Below, in pieces: positions 54,677-64,000 of a stretch of DNA of 64,000 nucleotides. The stretch is from Ichthyophis bannanicus. Lineage: Eukaryota > Chordata > Amphibia > Gymnophiona > Ichthyophiidae. A program made the position numbers and the translations under genes. Numbering within the stretch: the first letter of the stretch is position 1; each line of letters starts with the position of its first letter. The stretch lies in the NCBI GenBank assembly GCA_033557465.1, contig CM066035.1, positions 919,904,235 through 919,968,234 on the forward strand, given 5' to 3'. Below the pieces are notes generated by a model. It was given only the letters and a program-made list of their open reading frames with translations. It was not told the DNA's origin and searched no databases.

Positions 54677-54772
54677 AGGACTGAACTGTACTCCCTCAAG
54701 GAACATCAATTACCAGGTAAGTGTAATTTCCATTTCCTTATCGGTCCTACAGTTCAGTCCTCCACCACTGGG
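54677..54772. repeat. DIRS B internal complementary region
   Basis: Positions 54677-54735 are the reverse complement of the left extension 54189-54247. Positions 54734-54772 are the reverse complement of the right extension 59933-59971. The two halves overlap by TT, the expected mark of the circular-junction template used in DIRS replication. Confidence 0.95.
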
Positions 54773-55377
54773 ATGTACCAGAGCAGTAATCATTGGGAGG
54801 GACCTATCCAGACGGCTCGGCCCCTAAACGAACAGAGCAGGCACCGACCCCAGCCCGCTCCTCACGTCAACAGGCGGTAAGCCAACCAGGAAGACACGAC
54901 CGAGAGCCCACTTGGATCCTCTTCACTGGTGAAAACAGCACAGAACTCTGCTCCAAGCAGCGCTAGTGCTTCAGAAAGACAAACTCGCGCCATCGCAAAC
55001 ACACTGAACGCCCTAGAAACAGACCTACTGAGAAGGCTACCGGAGCTCCGCCTGAAAAATCCGCTTGAGCTCCCCCTTGGCTCTCGACCCCACCAGGGTG
55101 TCAAGTGTTAGCAACCGCTGCTTTCCCGCAGAACCCGCCTCCACGGAGGGACAGGCAGCGAAGAGACCTCCCAGAAAGCGACGGAACCTCACCTAAGGTC
55201 CAAGGAATGCAGGTTACAAGCAAAGTGTTCTTGCGTAAGTCCCAAACCGACAACTAAACAGGCACAGACGGATTCCACGAGGGAGAACGGAACCGAGGTC
55301 CATCCAGACAGAGGTGGGAAGCAAAATGAGGGAAATGGAAAAAAACCACCAGCGTCAAACACCCTATTTGTCACACC
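54773..55377 (-). other. DIRS B internal sequence, no gene recognised
   Basis: The place where a recombinase C-terminus would be expected. I find no RAATWSS-type motif, so the recombinase is lost or replaced. The minus frame 54862-55104 has no family motif. Confidence 0.45.
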
Positions 55378-55600
55378 TCTTAAGGGCTTTATTCTTTGCA
55401 ACACAAAGTAGCTCTACAGCTATGTCCTGGACCAGTTGGAGTCTTTTTAATTGAGAATGTGGAATGCAGCGAAGCAATGAGTTGCAATAAACCAAGCGTG
55501 ATCCACCAAGGGCATATAAGAGGGTGTCAAGTGCCCCAGAGTCCAGCGTTGTTTCAGAAGATATGGAGTCTTACATGGTATGACAAAAAAGAAAGGAGAC
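55378..55600 (-). mobile_element. L2-like fragment inside DIRS B
   Basis: The block ACCAGTTGGAGTCTTTTTAA and its neighbourhood (rich in GCAGCGAAGCAATGAGTTGC) follow the same order as 60880-60970 in the L2 copy. It is an old insertion within the DIRS element. Confidence 0.45.
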
Positions 55601-56167
55601 TCTGGTAGCCATGCCCACGACGCAATGCCAGTAGGCCAACCGCTTACATCACCTGGATATGCCCTCCGGAATTGGAGGAACCATGCAGAAGTAGCAATCG
55701 CCGACGTGATCCATGGGCCCTCTCCAGATCATTGGAACCGCAAAAGACTTTGATGGTCTTTTCCCATCCATCCACAGCCTGAGATCTGCTACACATATAT
55801 TGCAGCATATGTGTGGCGCCTAGCTTTTATCCTGATCTTTTATTCTGCAGCCAAAATATAAATTGTAGGCTTTCTGAACCGCCACAGTCATATGCCATTT
55901 TTGTGATGTAAAAGTCACATCACCACAACTAGAGCAGAAATTATCTGCATGATTAACACCAGGACGAGGAATCGCCAAATATGCTGTGAGTGACCTATCG
56001 GTATAAAATAAATGTCTTTTTTTTTTTTTTTTTTTACTGTCAAGCGAGGCAAATTTAAGTAGTGACTGCATCAACTGGTTTTGGACAGGTATTTCGATTG
56101 GTTGCAAGTAAAGATTATGCAAGCTCACGCAAATGTTGCAGAATACACTGGTAATGGTCCCCACTGA
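55601..56167. other. DIRS B internal sequence with T run
   Basis: No gene recognised. A T run of about 20 lies near 56016-56036. A minus frame at 55820-56164 lacks family motifs. Confidence 0.35.
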
Positions 56168-56710
56168 CTAATGAAGAGCACATATCTTAGCAACCAGACC
56201 CAGTCGGCCATTTTCACTATGACCTCTGAAAGGCATAGAATGAACCGGGCCACGGCCCCGTACCAATGAGTCGACGCTATCCAGTAGCCTCATATGTCCT
56301 CTGCTAAACATCGACCCGTCGCCGCAGACTGACAGGTCGCCATGAGATCCAATATGGGCTGACCGCATCTGAGCACACGCGGCACGCACACCGCCTGATG
56401 CAATCTCACTCCTCCGGCAAACACTCGGACCCCACTAAGGACATTCGCCACCACAGTGTCCCCACCGAAACGCAGGCCGCCAAGGCTTCAACCGCGCACA
56501 CTGTCCCTTCGCTCGGGCCACCCTGACCACCCGACCGACTCCACCCTGCCGATCGAAATAGGCCACCATCCCGGAGATCTCAGACAGCACCTACAGCGCT
56601 CGATCCGCTACCGTGTCCGTGAACGCCTGCCACGGCTGACGTACCGCGTACCGTTCCAGTCAGACGATGGAACACTGGGCGTGCTGCGTACACTAAAACG
56701 CCTTGTACAT
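56168..56710 (-). pseudogene. DIRS RNase H and linker remnant
   Basis: Minus-strand pieces MVAYFDRQGGVGRVVRVAR (compare TTVAYISRQGG in the copy at 48.8 kb), PILDLMATCQSAATGRC and DSLVRGRGPVHSMPF fall in the order RNase H, then linker. The rest is frame-broken. Confidence 0.6.
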
Positions 56711-58394
56711 AAAGGATCCCCAAAATGTAGCTGAGTCTAACCACGCTCCGGCCAAGCTCCCGGAAGAAAGGGACAGAACCTTATAAAAAAGAAGTGGGGA
56801 CAATTAGGAAGGCTTTCCTGTTTGATTATTCTTTTTTTTTTTTTTTTTTTCCTTTTTACAACTCCATAAGGGCCACAAGGCACACAACCGAACAGGGCAT
56901 TGTCCAGAGAACGCAAGGCCCCTCCTCCAGGCTGACTCCACAGCCTGAACCGGCAGTCACCTTGGCTGATGCCGAGCAGCGCGGAAGCCAACTTGTAAGC
57001 CCAGCATATGAAGTATGCCTACTAGTACAGCATTCCACAATGGAGGGACATGTAACCGGACGGCTTTGAATATGAACCTACAGATATCCCGCGCTTGCTC
57101 CAAGACAAGCACTGTGCAGCCTACTGGTCTTCTCGGAGCACCGCCACGACCCGAAGACCTAAACCGGCCAGCAAAAGACGACGTACGCTGGGCCCGAAGG
57201 AACCTGGTTGAACGGATCCCAGCACTCCCTGTATCGTTAGGATCGGAGCCTCCCCCTAAGGACTCAGCCCTGGCTGGAACCGGCTGAGCATAACTCCAGG
57301 CCCTGCGGCGAGCCCCCACGAAGAAGTGGGACACAACGATGCCTTGAGGAAAGGGAAGGCCCAATGGGTGAAGCAAGTTGCTAGCTGACCAAGGGAGTAA
57401 ACCCCACACGCGCACCTCAACGGAAGGTCGGAAGAACCGAGGATTCTGGTCCCACACGTGCGCCTGCTAGCCTTTAACAACATACACCTCCGCAGGTACA
57501 AAAAACTTAAATTGTGAGCACCTTCAGGGGTAAGGGGAATAGACGACAGCCTCCGACTGCTGACCACCTTGTCTTGCACAACAGACAGCAGCACCCCACC
57601 AAACAAATGATTGGGAATATATGACCTCAGAACCCCAAGACAGAGGTAAAACAGTAGAACGTGCAGTGGACGTGAATTTCCAGATCTGCCAGCCCCCCTG
57701 CCCACATTGAGAAGAGGCAGAGAAGAACTGTACCGGCGCCTCCTGGACAGCCGGGCCACCGAAGGGAAAGCTGATGACTGAGGCCCAAAACTCCTCAGGA
57801 TGGCCCCGTCTTGCATTGGCAACCCCATGCAACACCATGACAACCCCGCTCACGATATCCCAAGCGATCTCTGTCATTGCTGCAACAATCACCTGAGCAT
57901 GAGATCACAGACGGAACACGGACATGCAGACGCACTCAAGGAGAGTGCACCTAAGAAGTATGAGCCTATCCAACATCCAGCACCACATGTCCAGGTGTCC
58001 CACTCCTGTCACCCAAAACACAGGACACTTGAACCTAGGTGACCGTCATAGCAAAGACAGGGAGGCCTGACTGCCACTATCAACCCTTCCAGGACCCTGG
58101 AACACTAAGCCCCGGACTGTGCCATCCAGCAACACTTCTCACGATCCCCAGCAGGGGCCTTTCCCCAGATGGCCCAGATGGGCAGTGTTCCCGCCAAATG
58201 GGCAAGCTGCGCTCTGATAACATAGTGCAGAAAACCAAATCAAAGTGTCTTAACCTAGCTAATTTTTGTCTAATAGTGATCATTCATAATATCAGCCAGA
58301 CTTAATCATAACATTAGTATTAATGATCTCTAAAGATTGAAGAGTTACTAATGTAACACTAATTGGTTTTTTGTTTTTTTTTGTTTTTGTTTTA
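56711..58394 (-). other. DIRS B internal sequence, probably upstream Pol or Gag remains
   Basis: Several minus frames (56957-57457, 57256-57843, 57524-57892) overlap, but I cannot assign them to a family. A T run of about 20 lies at 56831-56850. By position this should be RT and gag of the DIRS element. Confidence 0.35.
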
Positions 58395-58830
58395 AAGAGC
58401 TTCAAAGGCGATCTTGGAAACTACAGACCAATGAATCTGAGTTCAGTGCCAGTTAAATGATAGAACTTGTTCTGAAAAGCAGCACCAAGCTGTCTTTTCA
58501 AAGGGTTAATAAACATGTGAGTAAGCCAAATGATATGTATCTGGATGTTTTAGAAGGTACTTGACAAAGCCCCTTATGAACTTTTCCTGAGGAAGGAGAT
58601 GATGTGCTATTATAGAATGGGAAATGGATCAAAAACAGGAACACAATAGGACTAAATGGCCAGTTTTCTCACAGGAGACCCGTAAATAGTGGAATGTCTC
58701 GGGATCTGCACTGGAACTGGCATCTGGTAACATCTACTGCACTGAAATGATCTGGAAAAGAGATCAGCAAGCATGGTGATCAAATTTGCAGATGGCATAA
58801 CGACATTTAGCGGCTGTCTGCACAATTTCC
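58395..58830 (+). pseudogene. Old CR1 RT fragment inside DIRS B
   Basis: Starts GDLGNYRPMNLSSVPVK, the RT block that in younger copies reads GNYRPVSLTSV, and later IKFADGI, a decayed FADDT block near 58785. Heavily mutated. Confidence 0.65.
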
Positions 58831-59837
58831 AAGCGTATAAACATGGAAATAGCATCCTTATGTAAATGACAATTTCAGAAAGGGCTCAATTTGTAGGTGG
58901 TTGTGCCGCCGATGACCCTGAATGGCCAAATCCTAGCACGGAAACCTGCTGCTGACAGACGTCGCTAACTGCCAGAATGCAGACAAAGGTAAAGGCACCC
59001 CCCAAGAAGTAAAACCCAAACCAATCACATTGCAGTCAAAGAACTATAAACTATCATGAAATTAAAAGGAAATTAAAATTAAAAGGAAATTAAAATTAGA
59101 ATTAAAATTAAAAGTAACAGCAAAAGGAAGTCCTTATCTGGGTGTAGCTGCGTGGAACAGCGTCGTCTGCTCAAACGCGGGGCTGCTCCGCTCTCCGCCA
59201 CGAGGCCTCAGCCCTGCCGAGAAAATGGCACCAATCCGAAGCAGGCCCGTTTGGTGCCAAACACCACAGAGGCGGCAAGAGCTCAGAGCCCCTCCATGCG
59301 GACTCAAGAGACTCCCTTGTGGCGTCGGGATGCAGCAGTTACCCCACTGTAGCTGCGGGGTGAAGAGCTGTCCAGACACACTGCTGCCTCGCGCCACCAG
59401 AAGTAGCAGACGCTGCGAGCCCCGGCCCACCGGCTAAAGAACCTCGAATGGCCTGAGGCTCCCGCCGCGATGGGAATCTGCCACATGGACACTGCCAAAA
59501 TGCAGGTGTTCCACAGAGCTCTCCCCCGTACAGTCCTGGGGGAGAGATCATCACCGGGCACAGAGACCGAAGAATCCCAAGCAGAGAGGCTAGCTGGCAG
59601 CGTGAACTTTGAAAAGGGACAGAACCCCCCTTTACACTAAGGCAGACTAGGTGAAAATAAATAAAGTAAAAGTAAATGAAATTAAATGAAAATGAATTCA
59701 ATTTACAGGATTATACCTAAAGAAGGGCAAAAGAAATGCAAGGTAAATCAAATCCTGACTAACTGCTCCTAAACTGCTTCTCAAGTGAGCCCAGCACCTA
59801 GGCTCACTATGTCCTCATGCTGCATGGAGACTGGACA
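58831..59837 (-). other. DIRS B leader region
   Basis: Contains an AAATTAAAATT-type tandem repeat at 59050-59115 and a G+C-rich stretch (59150-59560) with no recognised gene. It may be decayed gag or leader. Confidence 0.35.
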
Positions 59838-59956
59838 CACTGGGGGATCATGGGAGAAGACCAGCAGGATATACCCGGTGATGTCACAAGTTTGACTTGT
59901 CCAGTCTCCATGTTGCAGGAGAAGGTGCACTACCCAGTGGTGGAGGACTGAACTGT
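59838..59956. repeat. DIRS B inverted terminal repeat (right)
   Basis: Exact reverse complement of 54235-54353. The outer extension 59933-59971 is mirrored in the internal complementary region. Confidence 0.97.
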
Positions 59957-59971
59957 AGGACCGATAAGGAA

Positions 59972-60310
59972 CAGAGAACAGAGAACATGAGAACTATGTA
60001 CAAAGCAACTATGTACAAAGCAACTAAATGCAGCTATATGTAGAGCTTAAATGAATCTAGGTAATTTCTTGATGAGAGGAGGTGCAAGGTGAGATTGCAG
60101 TTCTACGGATTAAGACTATGGAGTGCATGGGTTTAATGTGTTGGCCTGGGGTGTAGAGGTGGGTTGGTATGGGAGGGTGTCTGAAACATCGTAGTGCTGC
60201 AAGAACAGGTGGTGCTTCAGTGCCTTCCTGAACTGGGAGAGGTCACTGATGGTTCTGATGCCTGATGGTAGGGCGTTTGGTCACTGATGGTTCTGATGCC
60301 TGATGGTAGG
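59972..60310 (-). mobile_element. L2 LINE remnant (right of DIRS insertion)
   Basis: Continues the L2 copy whose 3' end is at 54000-54188. The phrase CTTCAGTGCCTTCCTGAACT parallels the L2 C-terminal region at 60540. It ends with a 38-bp duplicated block (60241-60278 and 60279-60310). Confidence 0.6.
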
Positions 60311-62160
60311 ATGTTTATTAGGTTTGATATACCGCCCTTCATATAATAACAGAGCGGTGTACAATACAAAACGTCAAAAGCATGGCCAATGGCCAGGGAA
60401 AAAGAAAGGAAGTTACAATATAAACAGGACAGCGAGCAGGCCATACGTACTAGACAAAAGGAACAGAGACACTGAGGGGCAATGGGAAGAGATCGCACAG
60501 GAGGTGCAGGGAGGTCAAAGGCAGAGGAGAACAAGTGAGTCTTCAGGCGTGCTTTAAAGGTGCGGTGGTTCTGTTCAAGTTGGAGAGAAGAGGGGAGTGA
60601 ATTCCAGAGTGCAGGGCCAATGAAGAAAAAAGCTGAGGAGTGAGTAGACTGCAGGTGGGCTCGAGAGGGGGAGGGGAGATGAAGACGGTTTATGTGTATT
60701 GACTGGGAGTGTGAGATTGAATGAGGTGCGCCAGATACTGAGGGGTGTGCGTGTAGAGGACCTGGTGCACAAGGGTAAGGAGTTTGTAGAGAATACGGTG
60801 GTCAACAGGTAGCCAGTGGAGGTGCAAAAAGAGAGGACTAACGTGGTCAAAATGAGTGGAGTGGGTGAGAAAGCGGGCAGCCGTGTTCTGAATGCGTTGA
60901 AGCCTATAAAGCTGAGATTGAGGGATACCGCCAAGGACAGAGTTACAGAAGTCGAGGCGAGAAATGACAAGGGAAAGAACAAGAGTGGTGAGGGCTTGGG
61001 CAGTAAGAAAGGTGCGAACAGCGCGGATCTGACGGAGGTAGAAAAAGCAAGTTTTAGGGACATGGGAAATGTGATCATGGAAAAAGAGATTAGAGTCAAC
61101 AAGAACACCAAGGTACCGAAAGCAGGATACTAGTGGGATAGAAGAGCCAGCAAAGGATGGGGCTAATTGTGGACAGGGACTACTATGGGGGAACCAGGTA
61201 GCAAGAGTCTTAGAGAGATTTAAGTGAAGGCAGTTTGTGGAAAGCCAGTCGGCAACAGAGAGAAGAATGAGTTGAGAGGGGAGAGATCTGGCTCAAGAGG
61301 AGAGGTGTGATGAAGAAAAACAAGGTCATCTGCATAATAGAAAGCTGGTATCCCAGATTGCTGAATGAGAAGGGCAAGGGGTGCTAGGAAGATATTGAAT
61401 AAAAGAGGTGCAAGGACGGAGCCTTGTGGAACACCGCAGTGCACAGGGATAGGAGCAGAGGAGGGGGTCAAAGAGGAGTGAGACAGGATAGAATAGGACC
61501 GGGAGAAAAGATAAGAGTGAAACCAGCGATAGACAGTACCACGAAGGCCAGCATCACGGAGGCGTGAAAGGAGAAGAGAGTGATCCACAAGCTCAAAGGC
61601 TGTAGAAAGGTCCAAGGATACCGCCACCGAAATGTCACCATGGTCATGTGCAACATGCAGTTCATTAAGAAAGGCAAGAAGGACTGTCTCCCCGCTGTGA
61701 ACCAGATGGAAGCCTGATTGACGAGGGTGAAGAAAATTAATAGAGTCCAAGTGGTGGGAGAGTTGTGCAAAGACTGCCTTCTCGAGTATTTTAGAGAGAA
61801 AAGGGAGGTGAGAAACGGGTCAGTAGTGAGCAGGAATGAGAGGGTCGAGGAAGGAGTTCTTGAGAATAGGACGTATGAGTGCATGCTTCCAAAGCTGTGG
61901 GAAAGTACCAGTGGTGAGACTAGTGTTAATCAAGGAGAGGATAGAGGGAAGCAGAGCAAGTGAAGGAGTGAGGAGCCAGGATGAGGGAATGGGATCGAGA
62001 GAGGAGGTAGTTTTGTTTGAAGAGGAAATAGATTTGATGAGCTCCGTAATGGTAAGTGGGTGGAAGGAACCCCACATATGCGAAAACGAGGGGGTGGGAG
62101 GGGGAGAGAATGGAAGGGGGGAAGGATCTCAGAGGGGGGGACAATAGAGCAAACAACAAG
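60311..62160 (-). mobile_element. L2 LINE, minus strand, RT to 3' end
   Basis: The 3' end at 60311 reads, on the minus strand, GAAGGGCGGTATATCAAACC. Moving right, RT blocks appear in reverse order: YYADDLVFLHHTSP near 61325, GVPQGSVLAPLLFNIF near 61410-61440, AVSLDLSTAFELVDHSLLLS near 61600, HPRQSGFHLVHSGETVLLAF, and the N-terminal TSSLDPIPSSWLL and GTFPQLWKHALIRPILK near 61860-62000. Frame changes near 61220 and 61750 break it. Confidence 0.92.
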
Positions 62161-62207
62161 ATTTTAAAAAGCTTTGTTCAAATATTTGGAGAGAGACAAG
62201 AAAATCT

Positions 62208-62583
62208 TGGGGCCAGATATTCAGCTGGGCAGGCTATATACTGCTACGGTGCATAGCCCTGCCCACTGACCCTTAACACTGGATCTTCAATGCTGCAGTG
62301 ATGGCACTGAATATCTGGCATTCCTGCACATGCCCCGAAGCCACTGAGGCTAACCAGGTAACAGCGATATTGCTATCTGCAGCTAAAACTAGGTGAGCCA
62401 AAAGCTGGCCTAGTTTTAGCCATGAATCGCTAACCGGGTACTGGTGCAATATCGCCACCATCCTGTTAACAGCAGTATCTGCCTCTGCTCTGGAGCGCCC
62501 CCAACATGCCCCGATGCTAACAGCAGAGCATCGGAGCATGTAACAGGCTTTGAAGGGGATATTCAACAGCACTAACCGCGTAA
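62208..62583. mobile_element. Palindromic MITE family copy, right end lost
   Basis: Starts GGGGCCAGATATTCAGCTGG and has internal inverted stretches (AAAACTAGGTGAGCCAAAAG facing CTGGCCTAGTTTTAGC). The right part, GGATATTCAACAGC, precedes the DIRS insertion at 62584. Confidence 0.55.
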
Positions 62584-63395
62584 GGAGAAATTTCACTTAT
62601 CGTTAATTTCCTTTCCTTTCCTGCTAGACCAGTCCAGACAAATGGGTAAAGTCCACCAATCAGAAGATCTTGGAGACAGAGAAAGATACCAGAAGCTTGA
62701 TTGGCTGAGCCCTGGTAGATAAATGGCTGCATCCCTAGGGGTCGCCTTCAGTATACTCTGGCAAAGCACTATAACAGGAAATTTAAAACTAAGCAAGAGA
62801 ACCCAGCATGGAAGTGCTGTCGTGCAATGCAAAACTATATACATGAAACCCTAATTCAGGGGCATGACAGACGATCAGCTATGCAGGACCGTGGTCCTTG
62901 ACTCTGCTAACAAGGCTGCCTCAAAACATACAGACTGTCCAAAGGAACATAATGCGGGTGGGAGCTGGACTGATCTAGCAGGATTCCAGGAAATTAACAG
63001 TAAATGAAATTTCTCCTTCCAACTCATCCTGCTAAACCAGTCCAGACAAGCGGGAAGTACCCAAGCTATGCCATCCCTAGGTGGGAAGAGACAGTCGCTG
63101 CCATCACAATGGCCCCAAAATGCGCCACATCTCGGGCTTGGAGAAAGAGGAAATAGTGCCAAAGATGGACAAGGAGGACCAGGTGGCCGCTCGACAGATG
63201 TCGAGGGGAGACACGTGCGAGTGCTCTGCCCATGATGCCGCCTGAGACTGAGTGGAGTGTGCTCAGAGTCCTGGGGGTATCAGCTTTCCCCATAAGATAT
63301 AGGCAGACTCAATGGTCTGGCGGAGCCAATGGGCGATAGTGGCCTTGGAGGCCACAAGTCCTCTGCGAGGGCCAACAAAAAAGGATTAAAAGGTG
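62584..63395 (-). mobile_element. DIRS element C, 3' part
   Basis: The outer end 62584-62633 pairs with 62967-63016 (50 bp, few mismatches), and CTGCTAAACCAGTCCAGAC follows at 63030. This is the same end plus internal complementary region layout as the other two DIRS copies, here with a 383-bp spacing. The recombinase C-terminus lies directly to the right. Interrupted at about 63396 by an L1-type LINE. Confidence 0.8.
63090..63395 (-). pseudogene. DIRS recombinase C-terminus
   Basis: The minus strand gives GLVASKATIAHWLRQTIESA, YILWGKLIPPGL, a stop, AHSTQSQAASWAEHSHVSPL and DICRAATWSSLSIFGTISSF. The HxxR arginine is Gln in this copy, and the Tyr expected after WSS is not in place, so it is inactive. 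Confidence 0.85.
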
Positions 63396-63402
63396 ATCCG
63401 AC

Positions 63403-63435
63403 ACTTCCGGTGACGTCAGGAAGCAGGATGGCGGC
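63403..63435 (+). promoter_or_regulatory. ETS/CRE/YY1-like motif cluster at the LINE 5' end
   Basis: ACTTCCGG (63403-63410, ETS type) abuts TGACGTCA (63411-63418, CRE), and AGGATGGCGGC (63425-63435) matches the YY1 core. At the 5' end of the copy at 5354 the ETS part persists (5359-5366) but the CRE has become TGATGCGG. Confidence 0.65.
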
Positions 63436-63522
63436 TTTCTGAGCGAGCTCTGCGGCGTTCGGAGCGAAAGCTAAAAATAAAGCGACCCTAACCTGGTACT
63501 GTGAGACGGGCGGAGAAGGCAG

Positions 63523-63993
63523 ATGACCAAGGCGTCGGAGCGCAAGTCGGTGAAGCAACGCCTTGCGGAATACCGTTCCCCCTACGCGATGTCGGGGGAT
63601 ACGGAGAGTGCAGACCATGCTGGCAAGATGGCGGAGGAGGGAGGAGAGCGCTCCGACTCGGAGGGCGAGCAGAGCCTGGATCCAGCTTCTCTAGGAGGCC
63701 TGAAGGCATGACTGACTGACTTTAAGGAGGAGCTGAAGGCCGAAATGAGTCGGTACCAGAAGGAGCTGAAGGAGACTCTGGGCCCATTGCGACAGGAGGT
63801 GAAGGAGCTGGGGGCCAGAGTGGAAGGGGCGGAGGAGACGCTAGATCACCACGCGGCCACGCTGGGAGATTTGCGAGCGGGATGGGCTGAGCTGGCCCAG
63901 GCGCAAGAACTCCTGAAGGCAAAGGCTGAGGACCTGGAGGACAGATCGCGGTGGAATAATGTGCGGGTGAGAGGGGTGCCAGAGGAACAATGA
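63523..63993 (+). pseudogene. L1/Tx1 ORF1, N-terminal part with stop codons
   Basis: From ATG 63523 the frame reads MTKASERKSVKQRLAEYRSP to GLKA and a TGA at 63709-63711. The same frame goes on with LTDFKEELKAEMSRYQKELK, a long coiled coil, and LEDRSRWNNVRVRGVPEEQ before a second TGA at 63991-63993. The LEDRSRWNNVRVRGVP block is the start of the RRM-like domain, as in the copy at 5532 (LENRSRRNNLRLMGIP). The first stop sits in a TGACTGACTGAC microrepeat, perhaps caused by slippage. Confidence 0.85.
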
Positions 63994-64000
63994 TTCAAGA

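Larger units (their letters stand above)
54189..59971 (-). mobile_element. DIRS retrotransposon B, intact termini, decayed genes
   Basis: 5.8 kb. Inverted terminal repeats of 119 bp (54235-54353 and 59838-59956) are identical by base-by-base comparison. The internal complementary region at 54677-54772 pairs with both outer ends. No target duplication is seen, as expected for tyrosine-recombinase elements. The inside carries decayed RNase H and linker sequence on the minus strand plus fragments of other elements, and no complete gene. It is inserted in an L2 copy. Confidence 0.9.
63396..64000 (+). mobile_element. L1/Tx1-type LINE, 5' end, cut by the window
   Basis: Begins near CACTTCCGGTGACGTCAGGA, a short 5' UTR to 63522, then an ORF1 of the L1/Tx1 type. 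It interrupts DIRS C. The rest of the element lies outside the window. Confidence 0.85.

Noticed and set aside
60575..61111. 178-codon minus-strand frame as a separate gene
   Set aside because: It lies in the L2 C-terminal region and is in part the wrong frame of that element.

Overview
The window looks like intronic and intergenic DNA of a vertebrate with a large, repeat-packed genome. The mix of repeats is CR1 and L2 LINEs in many copies, L1/Tx1-clade LINEs, tRNA-derived CORE-SINEs with L2-like tails, DIRS tyrosine-recombinase retrotransposons, a SCAN-type-gag Ty3/gypsy element, hAT and Harbinger-like DNA transposons, and long minisatellites. This fits an amphibian best. A caecilian is my inference, from the style of the CR1 3' ends, and not a proof. 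No bacterial operon, CRISPR array, rRNA or stand-alone tRNA gene is visible.

Only one host gene can be supported. It lies on the minus strand and shows three exons with splice sites, all phase 0: 53599-53763, 27214-27351, and the terminal coding exon 17968-18132 with a TGA stop. It encodes a partly coiled-coil protein that I do not recognise. Its introns, about 26 kb and 9 kb, are filled with transposable elements.

Layout. 1-5300: minus-strand CR1 and L2 fragments, a 144-bp tandem duplication, and a hAT MITE with a perfect 8-bp target duplication. 5340-17273: an almost complete L1/Tx1 LINE with 14-bp target duplications. Its ORF2 is split by a young Ty3/gypsy element (9127-14595) with 1324-bp LTRs, an intact SCAN-like gag and an integrase ORF, but no reverse transcriptase. 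17274-27360: two host exons with CR1, SINE and palindromic MITE copies and a 2.25-kb TIR element holding an unknown ORF. 27375-30690: a huge pyrimidine-rich minisatellite. 31786-35115: a three-level nest (hAT inside L2 inside a MITE). 35863-49680: DIRS remains, probably more than one copy, broken by a near full-length CR1 (with its own L2 and SINE insertions) and by an L2/L1 nest. 49690-52880: CR1 and L2. 53599-53763: host exon.

54189-59971: a second DIRS with identical 119-bp inverted termini and a textbook internal complementary region but decayed coding sequence. 60311-62160: L2. 62584-63395: the 3' part of a third DIRS. 63396-64000: the 5' end of another L1-type LINE with an ETS/CRE/YY1-like promoter motif cluster, cut by the window edge.

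Many insertions can be ordered in time because one element interrupts another and the older reading frame resumes beyond it. The LINEs (L1/Tx1, CR1, L2) supply reverse transcriptase. The SINEs carry L2-like tails and were probably moved by L2. The gypsy and DIRS copies look as if they were mobilised in trans while already defective.
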